45,146 bases of DNA from Cudoniella acicularis (lineage: Eukaryota; Ascomycota; Leotiomycetes; Helotiales; Helotiaceae). Positions 21,176-31,186 of this stretch are shown in pieces (within the stretch, counting starts at the first letter, position 1; each line of letters opens with the position of its first letter). The notes under the pieces were generated by a model. The model was not told where the DNA came from, did no database searches, and saw only the letters and a list, made by a program, of their open reading frames with translations. The stretch lies in assembly GCA_013054445.1 (NCBI GenBank), contig JAAMPI010000288.1, positions 1 to 45,146 of the forward strand, given 5' to 3'. The position numbers and the translations under genes are program-made.

Positions 21176-21577
21176 GACGATTATACGATGTAGTAATGTT
21201 TTGAAATGGAAAATATGCGATTTCCGAAATCTCCAAGTAGAAATGTCAAGTTTTGAAGTTACTCTGCTCCTGGAAAATTTTAAACTATTTCTTTATTAAT
21301 TGATTGCGACCTCGGATACTATCTCCGAGTTGGAGTAATAGCAAGCTCGAGAGAGGGTATCGAGATCCTCATGCAACACTGCATTGTGGTGCGGGGTATG
21401 CGGTTCTGAAAAGATCGGCAGTTTTGGGGTAAAACACTGCGGTACGCAAGATGCCTAACCCCAAATTGGAGAGCCAATTGGGCACATGCGCAATGACTGT
21501 CATGCTGTATATTTATGAGAATGCGGCGAGCAAACTACAAGCCTCTCAACCAAGGTAACTATACCTCACAAGGCAAT
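21176..21577. promoter_or_regulatory. Shared divergent promoter, CMD and dehydrogenase
   Basis: This 402-bp gap separates two start codons pointing away from each other. It holds two inverted repeats, CTCGGA-N7-TCCGAG (21311-21329) and TGCG-GTA-CGCA (21438-21448), and a TATATTTA-like box near 21509 that serves the dehydrogenase side. Co-regulation is an inference from layout. Confidence 0.5.
21311..21329. promoter_or_regulatory. CGG/CCG palindrome, candidate operator
   Basis: CTCGGATACTATCTCCGAG has 6-bp arms (CTCGGA/TCCGAG) around 7 bases. It contains CGG...CCG triplets of the kind bound by dimeric fungal zinc-cluster regulators. It sits 136 bases upstream of the CMD start. No zinc-cluster gene is in the window, and the nearby regulator is of the C2H2 class. 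Confidence 0.35.
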
Positions 21578-22635
21578 ATGGCATTACAAAATGGCGACAT
21601 CAAGATGCCAACAGCGGCATATGGAATTATCGGTATGCTGGAGCTGTACTTATGAAATCCAAGCGAGAACTAACTCGAAACTTCAGGTCTGGGAAATATG
21701 GGGTTTCCCATGGCACAGAACCTCCTGTCGAAACTTCCAACAGGTTCCACTTTGATGGTGTGCGAAATTGTCAAATCAACTCTGGACAAATTCACAGCGG
21801 AAACGAAGGGCCAGGTTGAGGTGGGAGGAAATCCAAAGGAGGTTGCAGAAAGATGTGTAAGTTGAGAACAGAATCCAGCCGGCAGCATATTAACACTATG
21901 TAGGACATCATCATAACGATGCTTCCGCTCGGAAAACACGTAAAGGAAGTGTTTTGCAATGAAACAACTGGTCTCCTTTCCGCAGAAAAGGCCGGACGAG
22001 AAAGAATATTCATCGAGTGCAGTACAATTGATGTTCCCACGTCCCTCGAAATGGAAAAGGCAGTGGAAGCTAGTGGTCTTGGAAGATTTGCAGGTGTTCC
22101 AGTGTCTGGTGGGCCGACTGGTGCAAAAGCTGCTACTCTGACATTCATGGCTGGTGGTCCAGACGACCTCCTTGCGCAGATAAAGCCGATTGTTATGACC
22201 ATGGGAGCAACGTTCTTCAATTGCGGGGGATCGGGAGCCGGCCTAATGACGAAGCAGATCAACAACTATCTTTCTGGCATTTGTATGCTGGGCACAGCAG
22301 AGGCCATGAACCTTGGTATTCGATGCGGGTTGGATCCGAAGACGCTCGCAGGTGTCATCAATGCGAGTACTGGCAGGTCGTACAACAGCATTGACCAGAA
22401 TCCGGTCAAAGGTATCAGTCCCAATTCGAGTGCCAATAGAGACTTCGAAGGTGGCTTTGATATCAGCCTTTGCGTTGGGGTTTTGCGCATGGCGGTCGGG
22501 TTGGGGAGGGAGACGGGTACCAATCTGCCATTATCGGAAGGGCTCGTGAAGACATACGAAGCGGCGAGCCAGGACAAGAGATGCATTGGAAAAGACTGCA
22601 GAAGTGTATATAAATTTGTTGCAGATATTGAATGA
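21578..22635 (+). CDS. 3-hydroxyisobutyrate dehydrogenase-like enzyme
   Basis: Exons are 21578-21632, 21687-21856 and 21904-22635 (introns of 54 and 47 bp), giving 318 aa. The N-terminal Rossmann motif YGIIGLGNMGFPMAQNL is split by the first intron. Next come the beta-HAD family signatures: IIITMLPLGKHVKEVF, IECSTIDVPTS, VPVSGGPTGAKAATLTFMAG, and the catalytic Lys in GSGAGLMTKQINNYLSG (K192). The family uses NAD(P) to oxidise beta-hydroxy acids; 3-hydroxyisobutyrate in valine breakdown is the classic substrate. Other members act on tartronate semialdehyde, succinic semialdehyde or sugar acids. The true substrate cannot be read from the sequence. All key residues are present and the length is normal. 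It faces away from the CMD gene, which suggests a shared pathway for a lactone or hydroxy acid. Confidence 0.92.
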
Positions 22636-23130
22636 ATTGATGGCTTCGAGGCCAATAGATGTGAAAGTTCTGGAGTTGGAGATGCAATTTCGAGCACAAG
22701 CCATGTCTCGGCTATGTCGCCACCTTGGGACTAGCATTTTATTAGTAATCGCATGCGACATCAGATTTCTTTATTCTGACATCTCAAAATCTATAAATTG
22801 CGATATCATTTGCAGAGTTACCGCGCAGGCATACGATTCTATTACTCTGATAGTCGTGGTGAGGCTTTCCTTTGTTCTTGACTCCTCTTAGCAAATTCCG
22901 CGAGTGTGGTTGATCAAAGATGTACCCCTCAGTCTACCCCTAGGTAGTTCCCCGCCTCCAAAATGCCGAATCATTACAGTTCAGGCTGCGGAAGTGGAGA
23001 TGCCTATGTTTGGGGAAGTCAAACCTTCCTAAATTGAATTGAGACCTCTCAAATATTTTTCGTTGCTTCCTCATTTCAGCACTTATTGTTCACACCTCGG
23101 AATCACGAGCTAGGAGAAACAACATCAATC
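22636..23130. other. Intergenic: dehydrogenase 3' flank, lactonase promoter
   Basis: No gene was seen. It contains CTACC-CCTA-GGTAG at about 22934-22947, similar in half-sites to the palindrome at 9303-9318, and an A/C-rich leader before the ATG at 23131. Confidence 0.35.
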
Positions 23131-24105
23131 ATGGCTCTTGAATCGTTACCAAAACTCGCCCGAGACCAAAATTATGTCACTGTCCATGCCTTATCTGCTG
23201 GCTTCCTCACGCTTCCAGAGCATTTATTCGTCCAGCCTTCAGTTGAAGGAAATCGAAATACCGTCCCTTCACTATCCTTCCTCATCCAGCACAAGGAAGC
23301 CAATTCTGGGAAGCTCTCCCGCATTGTCTTCGATCTAGGCCTTCGCCGAAATTTAAATAAATACCCAGAAGGTCTTAAAGCACACCTCAAGTCTCGACAA
23401 CCGCTTACAACATCTCCGGACGTCAGCGAGAGTTTGAAACTTGGTGGGACATCGCCAGATGATATCGACTTCGTTATTCTCTCCCACGTTCATTGGGACC
23501 ACATTGGCACACCTTCGGACTTCACCAAAAGCCACTTTATTGTTGGGAATGGGTCTCTAGAGCTGCTTCGTAGCGGTGCAGACCCCGCGACTACTGGAAG
23601 CCACTCTTACTATGAAGCAGATTTGCTTCCTCCTGAGAGAACAACTGAGCTGCCTAAAGCCGAACACTCAACCAGTGAGGCCACGGCACATCACGGCGGC
23701 AAAGATGTGCTTGCAAATGCAGTGTGGCAGAAACTCGGGCCTTTGCCAAATGTCATCGATGTGTTTTCAGACGGAAGCCTTTATCTTGTCGATTCTCCTG
23801 GCCACCTGCAAGGTCATTTGAACATTCTGGCAAGGACTGGACCACAGATCTGGGTTTATCTCGCTGGAGATGCTTGTCATGATCGGCGATTATTGAGAAA
23901 GGAACTTCAGATCGGGACATGGACGAACGAGAAGGGTGACATATGCTGCATTCATGTCGACAGAGCTGCGACCGAAGTCACGATGGAAATAATTGCTGGT
24001 CTAGAAAAACTCACTGATGATCGTGTTGAAGTCATCCTTGCGCATGATATCGAATGGGTTAGCAACGCGGCAAACAAGAGGCGCTTCTGGCCTGGCACTT
24101 TATAG
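23131..24105 (+). CDS. Metallo-beta-lactamase-fold hydrolase, lactonase-like
   Basis: A single exon of 324 aa. The frame extends 45 bases further upstream without an ATG, so the start is taken at ATCATGGCT. The zinc motif HVHWDH (H119, H121, D123, H124) lies in DFVILSHVHWDHIGTPSDF. The later ligands fit DSPGHLQGHLNIL, LAGDACHD and LAHDIEW. This is the layout of the AttM/AiiA-like branch, which opens lactone rings such as acyl-homoserine lactones or gamma-butyrolactones. Many fungal members have no known substrate. No signal peptide is seen, so it is probably cytosolic. Its place 495 bp behind the dehydrogenase and near the CMD gene fits a lactone-processing route, but the substrate is not shown. 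Confidence 0.88.
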   Translation: MALESLPKLARDQNYVTVHALSAGFLTLPEHLFVQPSVEGNRNTVPSLSFLIQHKEANSGKLSRIVFDLGLRRNLNKYPEGLKAHLKSRQPLTTSPDVSESLKLGGTSPDDIDFVILSHVHWDHIGTPSDFTKSHFIVGNGSLELLRSGADPATTGSHSYYEADLLPPERTTELPKAEHSTSEATAHHGGKDVLANAVWQKLGPLPNVIDVFSDGSLYLVDSPGHLQGHLNILARTGPQIWVYLAGDACHDRRLLRKELQIGTWTNEKGDICCIHVDRAATEVTMEIIAGLEKLTDDRVEVILAHDIEWVSNAANKRRFWPGTL

Positions 24106-24665
24106 CTGTCTGTTCTCCATCTATTTCTAACACTTTGTATTGGGTCCGAGCTCCTTCACTTCATTTTCATCAAAATCAGTCGCAGAAACCTACATGGTAT
24201 TTTTCTTTTAATTTAGCAACAAAGCGAAAATGTACGAACTTGAGGCCAGTGCTGCGCAGCCTTTCCATTTGGGTTGCCCCGCGTTTTCAGTGTTTGGCCC
24301 CCAAATTGGAGTTTCTCTCAATTCAGGGAAGTTTGCTAAGTGTACACTTACCTCTGAAACACGTAGTCCAGTGATATGAACTCGCTATGACAAACGAATT
24401 AGAGAGCGAGAAATTGCAACAAACACAAACGACCTTCATATGCAGTCATGTTGTAACCCAACAGCCGAGTTGCTATCGAGGCCTATCAGGTGCAAGATCC
24501 TCTCAAGTTCTTTCGGTTGAATATAGCTATGCCTCTTTTTTCGCCGACTATGCATGAGAGACGAGACCTCCATGCAGCTTATTATAGTTGTTGCTTATTC
24601 AATGCCAACCTGCCGGGACCCATCTCTACATTTACTGACCGCATCTCTAGCTCAGCCTCGCTAAT
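24106..24665. other. Intergenic before the P450 remnant
   Basis: Short readings (24135-24374 on plus, 24490-24816 on plus) have no family features. The second overlaps the P450 remnant in the wrong frame. I see no gene. Confidence 0.35.
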
Positions 24666-26274
24666 ATGGAGCGCCTTCAAAATTCTGTTGTTCTTGGTGT
24701 CGGTCTTTGGTTTATTTAATATATTCTCAAAATCTGGAAAGGGCGCCGGATCGCCCATCAACAAGACTGCGAGCCACCGCCAAAATATCCTCACAAAGAT
24801 CCCCTTTTCGGTCTAGATTATGCTCTAGGAACCCACTTCGACGTCCCTTCCATTGCTCAACACCATTCTCGCTATGGCAAAACATTCCAAGCGCATTTCA
24901 TGGGCGGTGTGCAGATAAATACCTGCGATCCCTGGAATATCCGTTCTATATTCGGTTTGAACAATGAATGAGGTGTAGAACCATTGCGACTTCCTGGCAT
25001 GGACCCTTTCTCCGGAAAAGGAATCATTATTTCTGATGGCGCCTCCTGGGAGAATTCGAAAGGACTCCTCAAAAACCTGTTTCGTATTAACAATATTGTC
25101 CACTTTCCGACACTAGACCTCGCTGTAACCGATTTTTTTCTTGCACCTGCCGAGTGATGGCACAGCCATCGATCTGCAACCTCTTTCTTACAATCTTGTT
25201 AGCCACGAGTTGGAATTAATCGAAGAACGCCAAGCTGACCTACCAAGTTCCTCCATGCTGCGGCACATTTCCTGCTTGGATCTAGCTCTCTTTCACCGGA
25301 CCAGGATAGTAATAATATGTATGGCGATGTACGAAAATTCATCAAGGATTTCCGCGATGCCATGTTATTGTGCGGCTTAAGAATCATACTCGGACCCCTC
25401 CGTGTCCTCATTCCTCAGCGAAAATTAGAAAAGGCATTCAAACCCGCACACCAATTCCTAGATTTTCACATCGACAAAGCCTTTGCACAAAAGAAAATTC
25501 AAACTACTAACCCAGGAAGCAAGAACACAAGCTTAATGGAAGGGTTCGTGCAACAAACCGACGACAGAACTGAAGTACGAAATCAGACGCTTCAGAATCT
25601 AATGGCTGCATTAGACACGATCTCAATCCTTTTAAGCAATACTATGTTTCTTTTATCTCGACATCCAGAGATCTATAAACAACTAAGAAGGGAGATCCTT
25701 TCTACTTCTCTTGAAATTCCCACGATCGAGTACCTCAATTCTCCAGGTCTTTTGCGCAATATTCTCTTCGAGTGTAAGTCCTTTCCCCTCCCCATCAACC
25801 ATCAACTCACATATTCCAGCTCTCCACCTCTATCCCTAATTCCCCCTCCTCGGCCGCATTTCCCTCACCGACACCACCCTTCCCACTAGCGGCGGCCCCT
25901 CAGGCCACTCAAAGATCTTCATTCCCTCCGGCACCCGCGCTGACATCTGTTTTTACGCCCTTTACCGCGACGAATCACTCTTCGGACCTGACGCCGATTC
26001 ATTCATCCCAAGTCGCTGGGAAAGTATTAGGCCCGAGCAATGGGCATTTCTACCCTTTGAGAGGGGAGCAAGGGCTTTTATGGGGAGAGAAAAGGCGTTG
26101 TTGGAGGCTAGTTATGTTATGGTGAGGATTGTGAGGACGTTAGAAAGGGTGGAGAGTAGAGATGAGAGGGGGTATAGGGCGGAGATGAAGTTGAGCAGCA
26201 GGAATGGGAATGGGTGTCTGGTTGCTTTGTTTGAGGGGGGTTTTAAAGTCGCGTCATCCACAACACTTCAATAA
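24666..26274 (+). pseudogene. Cytochrome P450 remnant (CYP52/CYP539-like)
   Basis: The reading starts MERLQNSVVLGVGLWFI (membrane anchor) and hits TAA at 24717-24719. It continues in frame (HKDPLFGLDYALGTHFDVP, HSRYGKTFQAHFMGG) to TGA at 24969-24971, then GVEPLRLPGMDPFSGKGI. A T7 run near 25130 adds a base, a second frame change comes before 25317, and a 46-bp intron at 25774-25819 is intact. TAA at 25837-25839 breaks the part after the K-helix. Active-site motifs are altered: the I-helix reads AALDTIS instead of AGRDTT, ExxR reads ESLH, and the haem loop reads FERGARAFMG with Phe in place of the axial Cys. The best resemblance is to fungal P450s that hydroxylate alkanes or fatty acids. This copy cannot be an active P450. 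Confidence 0.85.
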
Positions 26275-26653
26275 TTAAGCCCCTTTCCATTCTAAATTAG
26301 CAGTAAAAGGAGGCACTTGTGATTAATTTTATATATTTCTGCACTTTTCAATAGTTTGATATCGTTTGAGTTGGCGCCTATTTAAATATTTTGAATTGAT
26401 TTGCACGAGCTCGCGATAGAACCTTTTGCTTTTCCGGCGGGGGAACTCTCGGGCTGCACTCGCTAATTTTATAGTGGTTCGCCCCTGCGTTTTAGCGGAC
26501 CAGCGCCTAGTCTTTTCAAGCCTCAAGGTCAATTTAGTATTATTAACACGACAGAGATAACAGAACAGAAGTATTGTATAAATTCCATTGATCTAGATTT
26601 CTAAAAAGGACCAGTGTTTTCCTTGGGAGAGACTCTTAAACCTCTCGTGTCTA
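26275..26653. other. Intergenic, P450 and RING 3' flanks
   Basis: No gene was seen. Convergent 3' ends face each other across this AT-rich stretch. Confidence 0.35.
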
Positions 26654-28170
26654 CTAAAATATAAAAGGAAAAGCCCGTTCTTGCTGTTCATCTGGCTCGT
26701 CCCTTGACTGCTCTGCTGGAAGCAGGCAATCACCACTTCTGTGGCGCCCGTTGCAGATGCAACATCGCCTTCTTGGTGAGGCCTCTAACAGATTCGTTTT
26801 CTCCAGATCTAGCTGCATATTGCCTTCTGAAACTGTTACGGGAAAATTTGCCCTCAAGAACAATTCAATAGCCCCTCGAACCTGATCCTGTACCTGGCTC
26901 AGTATTGCAAGGGCCTCTGGAGGATCTCTTTCATCAAAATTAAGATCATCGCCCGGCACTGAACAATATTCGTTCAAGGTGAGAGTTTTCTCAACCATAA
27001 GCTCTGCACCCTTACCGTCCTCCAGGTCCTCTGTGCGGCAGTTCGGGAAGTCCTTGGATGTAACCACCGTTAAGCGCTCGTCAAAGTCTGCGGCAATGCG
27101 CCGATGACTGTTGTCGACCCGGTTCAAATACAAAATGAGCTCCGCCTGGAAGACTTCCTGACACGTCCTCAGATATTTCTTCAAAATGCAATCGAGCTCT
27201 TTTCGGATCTTTTTGAATGCTTTCCAGCCTAGTTCTCTTCGTCAACGAGTGGATAACCTCGTTGTGGCCTCTTCTTCCATATATCTTGAGCAGCGCTGCT
27301 TCCGGCATCATAATACGCGATCCATTTCTTGTTGGCAAGCTCTGCTTCGGTACCGAACCTGTTTTGTGATACTCGTAAATCGAGAGTTTGTCTGACAACG
27401 ATGAGATAAGGAGCTGCGTCAAAACAGATATTCAACAAGTCGCAACTTCGCATGAATCGCTGCCCTATCCCTAGAGCCAATTCGGCTTGGAAACGTTCAG
27501 CGCGAATCTTATTTTGCTCATCTCTGGTCATGTAAGAATAAACGAAGTCATTCAACTCCGGCACTGGAGAACCAAGAAGTGAGTTTGGCACTGGTGTACC
27601 AAGAGGAGAACTTGGGCGACTATCATAGAGGGTCCGAAGGCCGCTCTCGGGATGTCTCAACTCGGTTATGGAAACTCTGCATACAGGGCAGGTTTCATGA
27701 GCCTGTCGCCTCTCTTCATTCCGCTGCATCCCGTCACATCAGCAGAGTGATCTAGTTATAGGAGTCAAAACATGATAGGAATTTACAACTTTCTACAGCT
27801 GCTGATTCGGGATTGCACCCCTTAAATGACTTCATAACACAAATCTTTTTAAATCTCATATGAAAATAGAACTAACCGATTGAATACAAAAAAGGTTAAA
27901 GTTATGACCATAGGGCTCCACTGTGGCTGGATTATGGAGCGTTTCTAAGCATATAGGGCATATGGGTGCCGATACCACATCGTTGTCTTGTCCAGTTGTA
28001 ATCGAAGTTTCCCCGACTATTGCGAGCTCCCGAGAAGTGGAATTGCTATCGTCGTTTGCGCTTTCTTCCAAGCTTAGGGAAGTAGCCAAAGAGGTTTGAA
28101 GCGCTTCTGTGGCTTCTTGGGAGGGAAAAATATCCCGCTCTTGCTCGTCGCTGTGTTCTTGTGAAGACAT
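26654..28170 (-). pseudogene. RING-finger protein gene, copy A (one frameshift)
   Basis: Exon 1 is 28170-27877 and exon 2 starts at 27723 (153-bp intron, phase 0). Exon 1 ends in the first half of a RING finger (CPICLETLHNPATVEPYGHNFNLFC, quoted here in one piece only to CPICLETLHNP, then YGHNFNLFC); exon 2 opens with the second half (HETCPVCRVSI). A region without known domains follows (KWIAYYDAGSSAAQDIWKKR). At about 27230 the frame shifts: TAG closes one frame at 27231-27229, while homology to copy B resumes in another (WKAFKKIRKELDCILKKYL) and runs to 26654. The tail has a knuckle-like CCICNGRHRSGDC. RING proteins are usually E3 ubiquitin ligases. Here the first Cys of the CxH pair is Tyr (PYGH), so zinc binding is doubtful. 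It is a probable pseudogene; an unseen intron at the shift is possible. Confidence 0.65.
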
Positions 28171-28686
28171 GTTGTTCCGTTCGTGATGGTTAGAAGAGTG
28201 AGTATCTGATTCTGTTGAATGTAAGGGAAGGAGAGGGTGGAAGAAGCGTAGGGTAAAATATCTAGACAGACCGAAATTGTGTATGTGAATGTAAGGTTCA
28301 GTCTTTTCTCGAAGTAATTGTTCACTGTCTAGTGCCTGGTATACTTACCCGCTTGCGAATCATCCGTTTCTGTCCATTCCAAAACCCTCTTTGAGGCTCT
28401 CTTATGCCTATGGACATTTCTGCGTAAAAGCTTTGTAATTCTACTAGTATAAAGAACATAGGCTCGGCAATTGTCATCTTCTGATCCTAGGTTCAAACTT
28501 TATTGCCTGAAATGAAATATATTTCTTGCTGAACCCTCCGAAAGACGGCTTCCGAGAATCCTAGAAGTATTGTGGTTCCCAATCGAGCCTTCTCACAGAA
28601 TTTCCCAAATCGGCATTTAAGTATAGCTTCCTGTTCGTAGGGGAGAGGTTGTTAGGGGTATCGGGATTATCTTGAGGCTCTCTAAA
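28171..28686. other. Intergenic between the two RING copies
   Basis: This is the promoter region of copy A and the 3' flank of copy B. Its copy-A-proximal part shares short blocks with the region upstream of copy B. No further gene was seen. Confidence 0.4.
28281..28445. repeat. Duplicated upstream segment, RING copy A
   Basis: Blocks GTATGTGAATGTAA, GCGAATCATCCGT and GCGTAAAAGCTTTGTAA occur here in the same order and spacing as in 30470-30605. The duplication that made the RING pair therefore included about 150 bp of upstream DNA, now strongly diverged. Confidence 0.55.
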
Positions 28687-30302
28687 TTACATACGAGGGC
28701 CCCTGGCACCTCTGTCTCCCGGTCCACTTTCATCTTCCATCTTCAATTATCAGGGGATCAATTCAAGTGACGTGGAATGAACCATCGTCCGTTGTAGACG
28801 CTCGTACGTTATAGCTCAGTATGTACTAGAGATAAACTCTAAGATTTCCTGGACTTACACTTTCATGTTGATCTTCTGACTCTTCCTTAGAAACCAGGAA
28901 ATTGCTATTTCTATTGCTTTCTTTGCAGACGCTACAAAGTTCTGGAGGGAAAGCTTTGTAGACTATGCTAGAAATATATTGTTAGATTGGTCAATTCAGG
29001 ATTAAAAAACATATCCCCGGTGCCAGTAGTTCCATCTAAGAGCGCTCCTGACAAAGAGAGACGCTCTATCGCCTTCTGGAAAAACTCGTAAACTCCCTCC
29101 AACGTTTCAAGATTCTTGTCGGAATCCCTTTCGTGGAAAGAAAGTGCATCGAATCCTATGGGACAAAACTCATACAATGTAAGAGTTTCCCTAGATTTGT
29201 ATTCCGCAGCGATATGTGCCTCTATATCGAGGTCGAGAAAATTCTGTGACTTTTGGAGCTCTATGCGCTCTTCCATTAATACACTTTTTCTCCCGCCAGA
29301 GTTCTCAACCCGTAGAGGATCTAGTGTCAGTTCTAATTGGCGTACTCCGTGTTTCAATCCTGAGAACCCGATGTAATTCTTAAAAGTCTCGTCCAGCACT
29401 TTTCTTGTTTTTTCGTACCCGTCGTTGTATTCGTTGCTGGAAATCTCGTCTTCATCATTGAATCGTGGGAGGCCACGAGAGTCTCTTTCATTAAAGAGTC
29501 TCTGCGCATATTAGGACTCTACACGGTGGTAACGGATGGAAGCTACTGTTGTAAACTCAGTTCTGGTGCCATATCTGGTTTGTTCCATATCCAGATCGAG
29601 TGTGAATTTGACTTCAACGATGTAAGAATCTCGCCGAAAACAAAGGTTCCTCATGTCGCCATTTCGATGGAAATCCAGCACGGGTTCGTAGTCCAATACA
29701 TACGTCAAATGCAGCCAACGAAGTCTACGTCGTTCTGAGAGACTCATATCGAGAAATGCGAGTGCTCATGTAATCTGGGGGTAAGCGAGTCATGGGAGAA
29801 GATGGGCCATTCATGTACAGCTCGTCAACCGAATAAACCATCGTGGCATCGTCCCTGTTAGTTCGTACTTCAATCATCGCTGTTCTGCATATTGGGCAGC
29901 TTCTTCTATTTGCTTGTCGAGTCTCCCAAATTCACTATGCACGATTAAGTTAGCAAAGTTATTTAGTGAAACGCGATCGAAAATCATCAAGAAAGTAGAC
30001 AAAATAGGATACTACATTATCCCTTTTCAAAACGTCGCTTGCAAAGCATAGTAACTTGAACTTTGCATTCTTTGCTAGAGTTGTATAAAAGTGAGGCTAA
30101 CCTGTTGAGTGCAAGTAAAATCAAACGTATGACCACAAGGAGTCACTATGGCAGGTTCGGTAAGTGGATTCAAGCATATGGAGCACGATGCTGCCTGTTC
30201 CACAGCACTTTCTTGCTGGGGTGTAGTAAAGGTGGAATCACTGTTGTTTCAGCCTTCTCCCAAGTATAGAAAGGAAATTAAAGAGGTTCCAAGTGTCTCC
30301 AT
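28687..30302 (-). pseudogene. RING-finger protein gene, copy B (several breaks)
   Basis: Exon 1 (30302-30102) holds CSICLNPLTEPAIVT and PCGHTFDFTC. The second RING half (RRSCPICRTAMIEV) starts exon 2. Similarity to copy A covers the whole length: TLGTSLISFL against ALQTSLATSL in the N-terminus, then GTRTEF against FGTEAEL, and ETLTLYEFCPIGFDALSFHE against KTLTLNEYCSVPGDDLNFDE. Breaks are TGA in exon 1 (codon 18), TGA right after the best 3' splice site (29934-29932; the next AG at 29923 would avoid it), a frame change near 29750 and TAA at 29513-29511. The frame then runs to a stop at 28968. Two more splice-compatible exons (PELCSVCKESNRNSNF, then MEDESGPGDRG ending at 28687) may extend it; that extension is tentative. 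The offset to copy A is about 2.2 kb. Confidence 0.65.
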
Positions 30303-31101
30303 TTCTTGCTGCGGCGAGGAAGCGACAACCTCCCATTATGGCTGGCTGTTGAGTTCTGGTGGAGAGATGTTGACTTTGCTTAAGGTAGTTGGAAAGTTTG
30401 AGGATTTGTCGAATGTAGCCAAGGGAAAGTGGGAAGGAGCACGAGCTAAAATAATTCAACTAAATCTGCGTATGTGAATGTAAAGTGCCGTATATTTCCA
30501 GGATTAACGATCAGTGCCCACACCTATTCGTGAATCATCTGTCTTTAAGCATTCTGAAAACGGCACTCATGACTTTGACAACCTCAACGTAAAAGCTTTG
30601 TGAACACTACTGAAACAAAAAAGAAAGGGGGGTTTTAACTACTCCTATCTTTAATCTTTATTGCAGGATGCGGAGAAAATCTTTTGATAAATTTATACAT
30701 TCTATTGGGATCCATCTTATGATTGAACCGGCTTTCAAAGTTTCTCGAATAGTTTTTGAGGTTTTAAGTGGCTTCGAAGACTCGTATGCAGGGACAAGGC
30801 GCTGTATCTTCACCAGACATGCGCTGCTTATTAGCGACAATACGCTAAAGCCTGGTGAGTGCACGCTGTAAATTACCGACAAACAACAACTACCGGCACA
30901 GAGATCGAGTTCGTGTGTATGCAACTAGGCGTGGATACGTGAATAATGAAACGAGGGGGCTTGTCACTAGCTAGTAAATTGTTTCCGTATTCAATAGTCT
31001 TCGACTCGTTAAACTCAAAAGGTAATTCTTTTACTTTAATTATAACTACTATACCTAAGAGTTTATCTCTGTGATAACTATCAATAGAGATAGAGGAGAA
31101 A
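30303..31101. other. Intergenic, RING copy B upstream
   Basis: No gene was seen. It contains the diverged upstream segment shared with copy A, then AT-rich sequence up to the T19-A19 tract. The missing 3' half of the AA9 gene is not found here. Confidence 0.4.
30470..30605. repeat. Duplicated upstream segment, RING copy B
   Basis: Counterpart of 28281-28445. It carries GTATGTGAATGTAA, GTGAATCATCTGTC and ACGTAAAAGCTTTGTGA in the same order. The offset to copy A falls from 2189 to 2155 bases across the segment, showing small indels. Confidence 0.55.

Positions 31102-31139
<38 letters not shown>
31102..31139. repeat. T19-A19 homopolymer palindrome
   Basis: Exactly 19 T (31102-31120) are followed directly by 19 A (31121-31139), then A-rich sequence to 31157. 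The tract could fold into a 19-bp hairpin. It coincides with the point where the AA9 gene stops. It may be a real rearrangement point or a false assembly join; the sequence alone cannot tell. Confidence 0.9.
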
Positions 31140-31148
<9 letters not shown>

Positions 31149-31186
31149 GAAAAAAATACGGGTGCAAATAAAACCAAAAAACCTAC

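Noticed and set aside
29469..29558. A 45-bp intron in RING copy B that would remove the TAA at 29513-29511
   Set aside because: GT-AG ends and frame are possible, but it would delete residues that align without gaps to copy A, so a nonsense mutation is the simpler reading.
31102..31139. LINE poly-A tail or telomere as origin of the T19-A19 tract
   Set aside because: No reverse-transcriptase or target-site duplication is visible beside it, and the sequence is not a TTAGGG-type repeat.
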